The notes below the pieces were generated by a model. That model worked only from the letters and a program-made list of their open reading frames with translations. It was not told where the DNA came from and did not search any database. A DNA stretch of 64,000 bases from Desulfovibrio sp. (GTDB lineage: Bacteria > Desulfobacterota > Desulfovibrionia > Desulfovibrionales > Desulfovibrionaceae): contig JALHJW010000001.1 in assembly GCA_022839785.1 (NCBI GenBank), positions 186,001 through 250,000 on the forward strand, in the 5' to 3' direction. Shown here one piece after another: positions 27,939-36,839 of the stretch (its first letter is position 1; every line of letters starts with the position of its first letter). A program made the translations under genes and the position numbers.

Positions 27939-29018
27939 CTACTTCGCGATGCGCTCCGCCACCAGCCTGCCCATTTCCTTGCACCCGACGCGGGTCGCGC
28001 CGTCCTGCATGATGTCGCCGGTGCGGTAGCCCGCCTTGAGCACGCCCTTCACCGCGTTCTCGATGGCCTGCGCGGCCTCGGGCATGTTCAGGGAATGCCT
28101 GAGCATCATGGCCACGGAGAGGATGGTGGCCAACGGGTTGGCGAGGTCCTTTCCCGCGATGTCCGGGGCCGAGCCGTGGATGGGCTCGTACAGGCCCGGG
28201 CCGGACGCGCCCAGGGAGGCCGAGGGCAGCATGCCGATGGAGCCGGTGATCACCGAGGCCTCGTCCGAGAGGATGTCGCCGAAGAGGTTCTCGGTGACGA
28301 TGACGTCGAACTGCGAGGGTGCCCGCACGAGCTGCATTGCCGCGTTGTCCACGTACATGTGGGACAGCTCCACGTCCGGGTAGTCCCTGGAAACGCGGAT
28401 CACCACCTCGCGCCAGAGCTGCGAGACGTCGAGCACGTTGGCCTTGTCCACGGAGCACAGGCGCTTGCCGCGCCTCTGCGCCGCCTCGAAGCCCACGCGG
28501 GCGATGCGTTCGATCTCGTGCTCGGCGTAGATCATGTTGTTGAAGGCCACGCGCTCGCCGCCGCGCACCTCCTCGCCCTTGGGCTCGCCGAAGTACGCGC
28601 CGCCGGTCAGCTCGCGCACGATGAGCACGTCGATGCCCTGTGCCGCGATGTCGGCGCGCAGCAGGCAGGCGTGCTGCAGCTCCTCGAAGAGGGTGGCCGG
28701 ACGCAAGTTGGCGAAGAGGCCGAGGGCCTTGCGAATGCCGAGCAGGCCGCGTTCGGGACGGATGGATTTCTCCAGGTTGTCCCACTTGGGGCCGCCCACC
28801 GCGCCCAGGAGCACCGCGTCCGAGACCTTGCAGGCGTCGATGGTGGCCTGGGGCAGCGGGCCGCCCGTGGCGTCGATGGCCGCGCCGCCGAGCAACGCGG
28901 TGGTGGTGGCGAGGTCGAAGCCGAAGACCTGTGCGGTCTTCTCCAGCACGGCCACGGCCTGGACCATGACCTCCGGGCCGATGCCGTCGCCGGGGATGAG
29001 GCAGATGTTCAGTTTCAT
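27939..29018 (-). CDS. leuB: 3-isopropylmalate dehydrogenase
   Basis: 359 aa. NAD-dependent oxidative decarboxylation of 3-isopropylmalate, third step of leucine synthesis. The N-terminus ICLIPGDGIGPEV, the substrate Arg and Lys region RPERGLLGIRKALGLFANLRP, and YEPIHGSAPDIAGKDLANP with the Mg/NAD site are all present. The start at 29018 fits the family; the longer frame has no ribosome binding site. Four bases from leuD, last gene of the operon. Confidence 0.97.
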   Translation of the reverse strand: MKLNICLIPGDGIGPEVMVQAVAVLEKTAQVFGFDLATTTALLGGAAIDATGGPLPQATIDACKVSDAVLLGAVGGPKWDNLEKSIRPERGLLGIRKALGLFANLRPATLFEELQHACLLRADIAAQGIDVLIVRELTGGAYFGEPKGEEVRGGERVAFNNMIYAEHEIERIARVGFEAAQRRGKRLCSVDKANVLDVSQLWREVVIRVSRDYPDVELSHMYVDNAAMQLVRAPSQFDVIVTENLFGDILSDEASVITGSIGMLPSASLGASGPGLYEPIHGSAPDIAGKDLANPLATILSVAMMLRHSLNMPEAAQAIENAVKGVLKAGYRTGDIMQDGATRVGCKEMGRLVAERIAK

Positions 29019-29022
29019 CGCG

Positions 29023-29523
29023 TTACGCTCCCGCGCCGATGCGCTTCTTGACAAAGGGCACGAGGCCCCCGGCGTCAAGGATCTCCTGCATGGACGGCGG
29101 CACTGGCTGGCAGACGATCTCCTTGCCCGTGGTCAGGTTCCTGATCACGCCCGCCGTGGTGTCCACCTCAAGCTGGTCGCCGTCCTTGATGTCCTTCACC
29201 GCGTCGCCGATCTCCACGAGCGTGAGGCCCATGTTGAAACCGTTGCGGTAGAAGATGCGGGCGAAGCTGTGCGCCACCACGACCTTCACCCCCGCGCCCA
29301 GGATGGCCAGCGGCGCGTGCTCGCGCGAGGAGCCGCAGCCGAAGTTCTCGTCGGCCACGAAGATGTCGCCGGGGCGGACCTTGGCGATCCAGCCGGGCTC
29401 AAGCCCTTCCATGCAGTTCTTGCCAAGCTCCGCCGTATCCGTGGTGACCAGAAAGCGGGCCGGGATGATGGCGTCCGTATCGATGTGCGCGCCCATGGTG
29501 TGCGCCTTGCCGGTGAATTTCAT
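29023..29523 (-). CDS. leuD: 3-isopropylmalate dehydratase small subunit
   Basis: 166 aa swivel subunit of isopropylmalate isomerase. GAHIDTDAIIPARFL and NFGCGSSREHAPLAI are the hallmark motifs. Its shortness is typical of the archaeal-type LeuCD pair, as is the 419-aa LeuC next door. Start 29523 has a GGGGGA site. Confidence 0.96.
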   Translation of the reverse strand: MKFTGKAHTMGAHIDTDAIIPARFLVTTDTAELGKNCMEGLEPGWIAKVRPGDIFVADENFGCGSSREHAPLAILGAGVKVVVAHSFARIFYRNGFNMGLTLVEIGDAVKDIKDGDQLEVDTTAGVIRNLTTGKEIVCQPVPPSMQEILDAGGLVPFVKKRIGAGA

Positions 29524-29537
29524 CGTCGTCCCCCTTC

Positions 29538-30797
29538 CTACAGGTCCTGCGGGTGGATGATGCGGCCCGCCACGGCCGAGGCGGCGGCCACCGCCGGGCT
29601 GGACAGGTAGACCTCGGATTCGAGGCTGCCCATGCGGCCCTTGAAGTTGCGGTTGGTGGTGGCGATGGAGCGCTCCCCTTTCGCCAGGATGCCCATGTGG
29701 CCGCCCAGGCACGGACCGCAGGTGGGCGGCCCGATGACCGCGCCCGCGTCCAGGAAGACGGTGAACAGCCCCTCGTCCATGGCCTGACGCCAGATGCGCG
29801 GCGTGGCGGGGAGCACGATGAGACGCACGCCCTTGGCGGCCTTGCGGCCCCTCAGCACCTCGGCCGCGGCCCGAAGGTCGCTGATACGGCCGTTGGTGCA
29901 CGAGCCGATGACCGACTGGTGGATGACCACGTCCTTCACCTCTTCCACCGGCTTGACGTTGTCCGGCAGGTGCGGGCAGGCCACCTGGGGGGACATGGTC
30001 GTCACGTCGATACGGATGCGGCGCTCGTAGACCGCGTCGGCGTCGGCGGCCAGGGGCGCGCAGCCCGCGTGGCCGTGGGCCTTCGCGAAGTCCAGGGCGA
30101 CCGTGTCCACCGGGAAAAGGCCGACCTTGCCGCCCGCCTCGATGGCCATGTTGGCGATGGTCATGCGCGACTCGGCGTCCATGGCGTCCACCACCGGCCC
30201 GCCGAACTCCAGGGCCTTGTAGAGCGCGCCGGACACGCCGGTCTCGCCGATGGTCTTCAGCACCAGGTCCTTGGCCGAGAGCCACAGGGGCATGGTCCCT
30301 TCGATGTCCACGCGGATGGTGGGCGGCACCTTGAACCAGGTCTCGCCCATGGCCATGGCCGCGGCGATGTCCGTGGAGCCCATGCCCGTGGCGAAGGCGC
30401 CCAGACCGCCGTAGGTGCAGGTGTGGCTGTCCGCGCCCACGACCACGTCGCCGGGACCGACCAGCCCCAGTTCGGGCAACAGGGCGTGCTCCACGCCGCA
30501 GTCGCCGCCCTCGAAGTAGCGGGTCACGCCCATCTCGGCCGCGAACTCGCGCACGCCGCGCACCTGCTCGGCGGAGTCGATGTCCTTGTTCGGGGTGAAG
30601 TGATCCATGACCAGGGCCACGCGGTCCCGATCGAAGACCTTCGTCGCGCCCATGGCCCTGAACGACTTGATGGCCAGCGGCGCGGTGATGTCGTTGGCGA
30701 GCACGAGAGAGACCTTGCAGCGGGCGATCTGGCCCGCGCCGGTGATGGTCTCGTCCGTGTGCCGCTGCAGGATCTTCTCGGCTAAAGTACGGCCCAT
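29538..30797 (-). CDS. leuC: 3-isopropylmalate dehydratase large subunit
   Basis: 419 aa aconitase-like subunit. The [4Fe-4S] ligands are visible as Cys in IGSCTNGRISD and the pair in PTCGPCLGGHMG. GADSHTCTYGGLGAFATGMGSTD is the substrate region. The length is that of the short, HacA/LeuC2 type. It starts 16 nt inside the end of leuA, so the two are coupled. Confidence 0.96.
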   Translation of the reverse strand: MGRTLAEKILQRHTDETITGAGQIARCKVSLVLANDITAPLAIKSFRAMGATKVFDRDRVALVMDHFTPNKDIDSAEQVRGVREFAAEMGVTRYFEGGDCGVEHALLPELGLVGPGDVVVGADSHTCTYGGLGAFATGMGSTDIAAAMAMGETWFKVPPTIRVDIEGTMPLWLSAKDLVLKTIGETGVSGALYKALEFGGPVVDAMDAESRMTIANMAIEAGGKVGLFPVDTVALDFAKAHGHAGCAPLAADADAVYERRIRIDVTTMSPQVACPHLPDNVKPVEEVKDVVIHQSVIGSCTNGRISDLRAAAEVLRGRKAAKGVRLIVLPATPRIWRQAMDEGLFTVFLDAGAVIGPPTCGPCLGGHMGILAKGERSIATTNRNFKGRMGSLESEVYLSSPAVAAASAVAGRIIHPQDL

Positions 30798-32317
30798 TCC
30801 TTCTTCTCCTCTTTCTTGGCCAAACGGTTCAGCGCGTTCAGGTAGGCCTTGGCGCTGGCCACGATGATGTCTCCGTCCGAGCCCCGGCCCACGGCGTTCT
30901 GGCCGGAAAGCTCGATGCGCACGGTGACTTCGCCCTGCGCGTCGGTGCCGCCGGTCACGGCGCTGACCAGGTATTCCAACAACTTGGGCTTCTGCCCGAC
31001 CAGTTCCGAAATGGTGTTGAAGACCGCGTCCACCGGTCCCATGCCGAAGCCAGAAAGCTTCTTCTCCTCGCCGTCCACCAGCAGGATCACGGCGGCGGTG
31101 GGCGGCACGCCCATGTTGCCCGCGAGCACGGAGAGCGTCTTGAGCGCGAACTTGTCCGGGATGCGGAAGATTTCTTCCAGCACCAGGGCCTCCACGTCCT
31201 CGTCGAAGATCTGCTTCTTCTTGTCCGCCAGCCGTTTGACCGCGTCGAAGACCACGGCGGTCTGCTCGTCCGAGAGCTTGAAGCCCAGCTCCGTGAGCTT
31301 GGCCGTGAGCGCGTTGCGGCCCGAGTGCTTGCCCAGCACGATGTCCGTGCCGGTGCGGCCGATGCTCTGCGGGGTCATGATCTCGTAGGTCTGACGGTTC
31401 TTCAGCATGCCGTCCTGGTGGATGCCGGACTCGTGGGCGAAGGCGTTGCGGCCCACGATGGCCTTGTAGGGCGGGATGGGCATGCCGATGATGCGCGAGA
31501 GCAGGCGGCAGGAGGGGTAGAGCTGCTCGGTGTCGATGTTCGTGGAGAGATCGTAGCGGTCCTGGCGGACCCTCAGCGCCATGACCACTTCCTCAAGGGC
31601 GCAGTTGCCCGCGCGCTCGCCGATGCCCGAGAGCGTGACCTCGGCCTGACGCGCGCCCGCCTTCAGGGCGGCCAGGGTATTGGCCGCGGCCAGACCCAGG
31701 TCGTTGTGGCAATGCACGCTGAACACGGCCTTGTGGGCGTTTGGCACGTGCTCCAGGAGCCAGGCGATGAGCGCGCCGAACTCGTCGGGCTGGGCGTAGC
31801 CCACGGTGTCGGGGATGTTGATCACCGTGGCCCCGGCGTCGATGGCCGTCTCGACCACCCGGCCCAGGAACTCCCACTCGGAGCGCGAGGCGTCCTCGGC
31901 CGAGAACTCCACGTCGGCGCAGAAGGATTTGGCCAGCCGCACGGCCTCGCGGGCCATCTCCAGGACCTGATGCGGCTCCTTGCGCAGCTTGTACTGCATA
32001 TGCAGCGGGCTGGTGGCGATGAAGGTGTGAATGCGGGGGCTCTGCGCGCCCTTGATGGCCTCCCAGCAGCGCTCGATGTCGCTCTTCACGCTACGGCACA
32101 GGCCCGCCACGCGGCAATTCGAGACCGCGCCAGCGATGGCCTGCACGGCCTCGAAATCGCCGGGGCTGGCGGCCGGGAATCCCGCCTCGATGATGTCCAC
32201 GCCCAGGCGTTCGAGCTGACGGGCGAGACGGACCTTCTCGCGCTGGTTCATGGTCGCGCCGGGGGACTGTTCGCCGTCGCGCAGGGTGGTGTCGAAGATG
32301 TGGATATGTTCGCTCAT
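30782..32317 (-). CDS. leuA: 2-isopropylmalate synthase
   Basis: 511 aa. Condenses acetyl-CoA with 2-oxoisovalerate. The TIM-barrel start IFDTTLRDGEQSPGATM carries the metal Asp, the barrel motif HCHNDLGLAAANTLAA the metal His pair. The C-terminal LeuA regulatory (leucine-binding) domain runs from about residue 385 to the end, so feedback inhibition is expected. Start ATG at 32317 follows GGAGGA. Whether the 109-bp leader holds leucine control is unclear; no leucine-rich leader peptide was seen. Confidence 0.97.
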   Translation of the reverse strand: MSEHIHIFDTTLRDGEQSPGATMNQREKVRLARQLERLGVDIIEAGFPAASPGDFEAVQAIAGAVSNCRVAGLCRSVKSDIERCWEAIKGAQSPRIHTFIATSPLHMQYKLRKEPHQVLEMAREAVRLAKSFCADVEFSAEDASRSEWEFLGRVVETAIDAGATVINIPDTVGYAQPDEFGALIAWLLEHVPNAHKAVFSVHCHNDLGLAAANTLAALKAGARQAEVTLSGIGERAGNCALEEVVMALRVRQDRYDLSTNIDTEQLYPSCRLLSRIIGMPIPPYKAIVGRNAFAHESGIHQDGMLKNRQTYEIMTPQSIGRTGTDIVLGKHSGRNALTAKLTELGFKLSDEQTAVVFDAVKRLADKKKQIFDEDVEALVLEEIFRIPDKFALKTLSVLAGNMGVPPTAAVILLVDGEEKKLSGFGMGPVDAVFNTISELVGQKPKLLEYLVSAVTGGTDAQGEVTVRIELSGQNAVGRGSDGDIIVASAKAYLNALNRLAKKEEKKEWAVL

Positions 32318-32426
32318 GTCTTCCTCCGTGGGGGTCTGGCAACCGTGTGGCCGGCGTCGATCTGCCTGGGACGCCGGGGACTCCTGGACCATGGGACCGG
32401 ACGCGCGCGCACGGCGCGCGGCGGGG

Positions 32427-33194
32427 CTAGGATAGCCCCTGGTGCTGGTCGCCTAGGAGCAGGGGACGGCGGCGGGGAAGAATGACGAAGGTGTAGACGA
32501 TGCCCGAGAGCATGTAGCACATGCCCAACGGGAAGAAGAGCAGCGTGGGCTCGGAGGCGATGAGCGCGAAGAGCAGCACCGCCGTGACCAGGGAACCGAG
32601 GGCGTGGGCCTTGAACCAGCCGTATTCCTTGAAGGCGTAGTAGCGTATCTTGCTGACCATGAGGAAGGAAAGCACGTAGGCCAGCACGAGGCAGAGAGCG
32701 GGGAGGAGTTTTTCCAGGGCCACGGGCGGAAGGTGCTCCTGGAAGAGGACCAGCGAGGCCACCAGGCAGCCTGCGGCCGGGGTGGGCAGGCCGGTGAAGA
32801 GCAGCTTGCCCGCGGACGGGGTCTGGACGTTGAAGCGGGCCAGGCGCAGGGCCGCGCAGGCCATGAACAGGAAGCAGGCCATGAGGCCCAGGCGGCCGTA
32901 GGCCGAGAGCTTCCAGAGGTACATCATCAGGGCGGGGGTGACGCCGAAGGCCACGAGGTCGGCCAGGGAGTCGAGCTGGACGCCGAATTCGCTGCTGGTG
33001 TTCGTCAGGCGGGCGATCTTGCCGTCCAGACCGTCGAGCAGGGCGGAGATGAAAATGGCCCAGGCGCACGTCTCGAACTGACCCTTGATGGCCAAGGTCA
33101 TGCCCAGAAACCCGGCGAACATGCTCGCCGTGGTCATCAGGTTGGGCAGGATGTAGACGCCCCGCATGCGGGGCCTCGCGCTCTTCTCGTCCAC
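32427..33194 (-). CDS. pssA: CDP-diacylglycerol--serine O-phosphatidyltransferase
   Basis: 255 aa membrane enzyme making phosphatidylserine. The CDP-alcohol phosphotransferase motif D-G-x2-A-R-x8-G-x3-D-x3-D is seen in LDGLDGKIARLTNTSSEFG followed by VQLDSLAD. About six to eight membrane segments. The start is GTG at 33194 with GGAAGG seven bases upstream. It follows psd by 27 bp, giving both steps to phosphatidylethanolamine. Confidence 0.94.
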   Translation of the reverse strand: MDEKSARPRMRGVYILPNLMTTASMFAGFLGMTLAIKGQFETCAWAIFISALLDGLDGKIARLTNTSSEFGVQLDSLADLVAFGVTPALMMYLWKLSAYGRLGLMACFLFMACAALRLARFNVQTPSAGKLLFTGLPTPAAGCLVASLVLFQEHLPPVALEKLLPALCLVLAYVLSFLMVSKIRYYAFKEYGWFKAHALGSLVTAVLLFALIASEPTLLFFPLGMCYMLSGIVYTFVILPRRRPLLLGDQHQGLS

Positions 33195-33221
33195 GAAAAA
33201 CCTTCCGGGCCAGCCTCGCGG

Positions 33222-33872
33222 CTAGGCTCCCGCGCGGCGGGGGCGGGCCAGGGCGGTCTGCCCGGCCAGGGTCCGCTCGCCCACGGCGACACACGGCTCA
33301 TAGTCATGCGGGAGAAAGACGTCAACCCGCGAACCGAATTTGATCATGCCGAAGCGTTGGCCCCGCGTCAATGCATCTCCGCTCTCCGCCCAGGGCACGA
33401 TGCGCCGCGCCAGCAGCCCGGCGATCTGCACCACGGTGAACGACCTCTCCCCGTCCTCCACGCGGTACAGGCAGCGCTCGTTGTCCTCGCTGGCCTTGTC
33501 CAGGGAGGCGTTGAAGAACTTTCCGGGCACGTATTCGATGCGCGTCACCGTGCCGGAGAGGGGCGCGCGGTTCACGTGCACGTCGAAGACGTTCATGAAG
33601 ATGCAGACCACGGTGCGGGTCTCGCGCGTCAGGGGGTCCAGGGCCTCGCCCACGCGCACCACCTTGCCGTCGGCCGGGGCCACGGCCAAGGCAGGATCGT
33701 GCGGCGGCACGCGCTCGGGGTCGCGGAAGAAGTTCACGGCCAGAGCCGTGAGCACGAGGCCGAGCAGCGCGAGGACGGAGTGGTCCAGCAACGCGGCCAA
33801 AAACGCCGCGAAGGCGAAGAGGCCGATGTACTTGTAGCCTTCGGGGCAGAGCTGGGCGTGGGGTCGTTTCAT
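33222..33872 (-). CDS. psd: Phosphatidylserine decarboxylase (short type)
   Basis: 216 aa. Converts phosphatidylserine to phosphatidylethanolamine using a pyruvoyl group. Self-cleavage is expected at Gly-Ser in GMIKFGSRVDVF near the C-terminus. The core VCIFMNVFDVHVNRAPLSGTV is characteristic. An N-terminal hydrophobic stretch (about 15-48) anchors it to the membrane. The start overlaps the stop of the HAD gene (ATGA). Confidence 0.94.
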   Translation of the reverse strand: MKRPHAQLCPEGYKYIGLFAFAAFLAALLDHSVLALLGLVLTALAVNFFRDPERVPPHDPALAVAPADGKVVRVGEALDPLTRETRTVVCIFMNVFDVHVNRAPLSGTVTRIEYVPGKFFNASLDKASEDNERCLYRVEDGERSFTVVQIAGLLARRIVPWAESGDALTRGQRFGMIKFGSRVDVFLPHDYEPCVAVGERTLAGQTALARPRRAGA

Positions 33873-34537
33873 ACGGCGCGGTCCTCCTGCGCTGCGGCCC
33901 GTCCGGCCGGTCCGTCCCGGCCGGACGGGAAGGGAATGTCCGGGAAATATGCGGCGAAGGTTCCGGCGAAGTCTGCCGGGCCGGTGAAGTGGATGGCCGC
34001 CATCCCGGCCTCGCGCGCCGTCCGCACGTTGTGCGCCGCGTCGTCCACGAAGAGCGAGGCGCCGGGGACGGCCGTCATGGCGCGCAGGGCGATCTCGAAG
34101 AACTCCCGCTGCCCCTTGTGGCGGCCGTAATGGAAACTGTTGAAGACGTGGTCGAACTCTCCGAAAAATCCGTCGCGGGCGTCCAGTTCGTCGAGCCAGT
34201 TGGTCTGGTCCGAGAGCAGCGCCGCCCGGACGCCCCGCGCCCTGAGCGCGCGCACCAGGGCCAGCATGACGGGCCTGAGACGGAAGCGCTCCAGGATCTC
34301 GCGCCGCAGTTCGTCGCCGCTTCGCCGCACGCCCAGGCGTTCGCGTACCAGGGTCCAGAAGTCCGTCTCGCCGATGCGGCCCGTGACGTACCCCTCGGCA
34401 AAGACGATGTCGCGCACGGCCTGGAAGAATGCGTGCGGGTCCCTGCCCTCCTGCGCCGCGATGGCGAACAGGCCGTGCAGGAATCCTTCCTCGGCGATGA
34501 CGCCGCCGTAGTCGAAAAAGACGTGCGTGACGGGCAT
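33869..34537 (-). CDS. HAD-superfamily hydrolase
   Basis: 222 aa. Motif I FFDYGGV with the nucleophile Asp, motif II Ser/Thr-type LLSDQTN, Lys in YGRHKGQREFF and motif IV SLFVDDAAHNVRTA, so a subfamily IA hydrolase of the epoxide-hydrolase-N-terminal/dehalogenase kind, with an alpha-helical cap at about 15-90. The second Asp of motif I is replaced by Gly, as in several members of this subgroup. Coupled to psd; a role in phospholipid metabolism is possible but unproven. Confidence 0.82.
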   Translation of the reverse strand: MPVTHVFFDYGGVIAEEGFLHGLFAIAAQEGRDPHAFFQAVRDIVFAEGYVTGRIGETDFWTLVRERLGVRRSGDELRREILERFRLRPVMLALVRALRARGVRAALLSDQTNWLDELDARDGFFGEFDHVFNSFHYGRHKGQREFFEIALRAMTAVPGASLFVDDAAHNVRTAREAGMAAIHFTGPADFAGTFAAYFPDIPFPSGRDGPAGRAAAQEDRAV

Positions 34538-34614
34538 GGGCGTTGTTCCGGCGGCAGGGCCGCGCAGGAGCCACAGAAGTAGCCGCCGCGTGCGGCAACG
34601 TCAACGCGAATGCG

Positions 34615-34642
34615 TTGCTTTTTTCGATACGGCTGCTAGAAA
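34615..34642 (+). promoter_or_regulatory. Possible sigma-70 promoter of the globin-kinase gene
   Basis: TTGCTT (34615-34620), 16-bp spacer, TAGAAA (34637-34642), 20 bp before the ATG. It lies in the divergent gap with the HAD gene. Moderate match only. Confidence 0.4.
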
Positions 34643-34662
34643 CACCCGTGGAAGGTACACGC

Positions 34663-35856
34663 ATGCTCGATACCGCGCTCCCTCCCCTCGAACGGCTGCG
34701 CTTCTTCAAGCGCCAGATCGGCATCACCCCGGAGACGGCGCAGACCCTGGCCCCCTGGCGCGGGGCCTTCCTCGACGCCGAGGAGGAGATGGGCCGCTTT
34801 CTCTTCGGCCTCATCTCCGGCTACGCCCAGACGCGCATCGTGCTCCACCACCAGACCTCGGAGCAACGGCTCAAGCACAACTGGCAGGGATGGTACCGCA
34901 GGCTCTGGGACGATCCGGACGCGGACGGATTCATGGCCTCGGTCTGGCGCAGCGGGGCCCGTCACGTGCAGTACGGCATAGACCACCGCTTCATCAGCCT
35001 GGCCTACTCCCACGTGCGCCGCTTCTGCGAACTGAAGGCCGCGGCCATGGTCCCCGAGAGCCAGTGCGCGGCCGTGAACCTGGAGCTGGGCCGCATCTTC
35101 GACCTCTGCCTGCTGGTGGAGACCGACGCTTTTCTCTCCTCGGCCAGCCGCTGCGAACTGGACGTCATGGCCGGAGTGGCCCACCAGATCAGGAACCCCC
35201 TGACCATCATCGGCGGCAACGCCGCGCTCCTGCTGCGCACGGCGGACGACGACGGCCGCGCGCGCGCGGCGGGCGAGGCGATCATCGACGAGGCCCGCCG
35301 CCTGGAACGCATGGTCAGGAACGTGGGCGTCTACGTCGCCACCTTGTCGCGCGACCCCGTCTTTGCCCGCGTGCCTCTCCCCGCCTTGCTGGACGAGACA
35401 TTCGCCCTCCTGGCCGGAGACACGGCCGTACGGGCCTGCGAAACGCGCCTGGAGGTCGCGCCGGAAGCCGCCGAGGTGGAAGGCGACCGCGAGATGCTGG
35501 CCGCGCTCTTCTACCATCTTGTGCAGAACGCGGCCGAGGCCGCGGCGGCCGACACGGCGACGCCCCGTCTGTCCGTCACGGCCCGGCCTTCCGCCGACAT
35601 GCCCGGCTTCGTGGACATCCACGTGGTGAACAGCGGCTCGCTGCCGACGGACACGCCCCGCGAGAACCTGTTCCTGCCCTTCCACTCCTCCAAGCCCTAC
35701 GGCACGGGCTTCGGCCTGCCCATCGCCCGGCTGGTGGCGCGCAAGAACTTTGGCACCCTGACCATCGGCGACGCGCCCGGCGAGGGCGTGGCCGCGGAAC
35801 TGACCCTGCCCGGCCCGGGCGCGGTGGACCCCACCGGCCTCTTCGTCAGGCCGTGA
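34663..35856 (+). CDS. Globin-coupled sensor histidine kinase
   Basis: 397 aa, no membrane segment. The N-terminal part (about 8-155) looks like a protoglobin/globin-coupled sensor domain: the block RSGARHVQYGIDHRFISLAYSHV matches the F-helix pattern, with H101 as proximal heme ligand. The kinase part has the H-box GVAHQIRNPL (H174), N-box LVQNAAEAA and G-box GTGFGLPIARLVA. It should sense O2, NO or CO through heme and pass phosphate to an unlinked regulator, since none is coded beside it. The start at 34663 has GGAAGG; the frame is open upstream. Confidence 0.82.
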   Translation: MLDTALPPLERLRFFKRQIGITPETAQTLAPWRGAFLDAEEEMGRFLFGLISGYAQTRIVLHHQTSEQRLKHNWQGWYRRLWDDPDADGFMASVWRSGARHVQYGIDHRFISLAYSHVRRFCELKAAAMVPESQCAAVNLELGRIFDLCLLVETDAFLSSASRCELDVMAGVAHQIRNPLTIIGGNAALLLRTADDDGRARAAGEAIIDEARRLERMVRNVGVYVATLSRDPVFARVPLPALLDETFALLAGDTAVRACETRLEVAPEAAEVEGDREMLAALFYHLVQNAAEAAAADTATPRLSVTARPSADMPGFVDIHVVNSGSLPTDTPRENLFLPFHSSKPYGTGFGLPIARLVARKNFGTLTIGDAPGEGVAAELTLPGPGAVDPTGLFVRP

Positions 35857-35863
35857 GACCTCC

Positions 35864-36808
35864 ATGGTTCTGAAACTCGGCGTCAGCACCTGCCTGCTCG
35901 GCCGCAACGTGCGCTACGACGGCGGCCATCAACTCGACCGCTGGATCAGGGACGTGCTCGGCCGTTTCGTCACCTTCGTGCCGGTCTGTCCGGAGGTGGA
36001 GGCGGGCCTGCCCGTGCCGCGCGAGGCCATGCGCCTGAACGGCGACCCGGCCTGGCCGCGCCTCGTCGGCAGCCGGACCGGCCGCGACTACACCCAGATA
36101 CTGCAGGACTTCTGCGTCCGCCGCATCCCGGAACTGGAGCAGGAGAACCTCTGCGGCTTCATCTTCAAGGCCAAGAGCCCGTCCAGCGGCATGGAACGAG
36201 TCAAGGTCTACGACGACAGGGGCATGCCCACGCAGACCGGCGTGGGCGTCTTCGCCCGCGAATTCATGAAGCGCCTGCCGCTCCTGCCCTGCGAGGACGA
36301 CGGCCGCCTGAACGACCCGGGGCTGCGCGAGAACTTCATCGAGCGCGTCTTCACCATGCAGCGCTGGCGGACCATGCTGGACGAAGGCCCGGACCTGCGC
36401 CGCCTGATCGCCTTCCACACCGCCCACAAGCTGCTCCTGCTCGGCCATTCCCAGAAGCATTACAGGGAGATGGGCCGCATGGTGGCGCAGGGCCGCGACC
36501 TGCCATTCCCCCAGCTCCTGTACGACTACCAGAGACTGCTCATGGCCGCCCTGGCCGTGAAATCGACCCCGCGCAAGCAGCTCAACGTGCTGCAGCACGC
36601 GGCCGGGTACTTCAAGCGCGTCCTTTCGGCCGACGAGAAGGCGGAACTGGCCGACATCTTCCAGCGCTACGCGGACGGCCTCGCGCCGCTCGTCGTGCCC
36701 ATGACCATCGTCAACCATTACGTGCGCAAGTACGGCGAGGACTACCTGGCCGGGCAGGTCTGGCTCAATCCGCATCCCGTGGAACTCAAGCTGCGCAACC
36801 ACGCCTGA
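35864..36808 (+). CDS. TudS-like (DUF523) and YbgA (DUF1722) two-domain protein
   Basis: 314 aa. N-terminal DUF523 domain (about 1-150) has the three Cys that bind [4Fe-4S] in the thiouracil desulfidase TudS: STCLLG, PVCPEVEAGLP and ENLCGFIFKAKS. C-terminal DUF1722/YbgA domain (about 180-314: AFHTAHKLLLLGHSQKHYREMG) is of unknown function. A role in removing sulfur from thiolated bases is suggested by the N-terminal family. It starts seven bases after the globin kinase, so they may be cotranscribed. Confidence 0.8.
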   Translation: MVLKLGVSTCLLGRNVRYDGGHQLDRWIRDVLGRFVTFVPVCPEVEAGLPVPREAMRLNGDPAWPRLVGSRTGRDYTQILQDFCVRRIPELEQENLCGFIFKAKSPSSGMERVKVYDDRGMPTQTGVGVFAREFMKRLPLLPCEDDGRLNDPGLRENFIERVFTMQRWRTMLDEGPDLRRLIAFHTAHKLLLLGHSQKHYREMGRMVAQGRDLPFPQLLYDYQRLLMAALAVKSTPRKQLNVLQHAAGYFKRVLSADEKAELADIFQRYADGLAPLVVPMTIVNHYVRKYGEDYLAGQVWLNPHPVELKLRNHA

Positions 36809-36839
36809 CCCCTGCCCCGCGCGAACATCCGGAGGCCCC

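Noticed and set aside
32318..32426. Possible leucine attenuator or T-box before leuA
   Set aside because: No leucine-rich leader peptide, no T-box sequence; only a GC-rich 7-bp hairpin near 32403 that may close pssA transcription badly, if at all.
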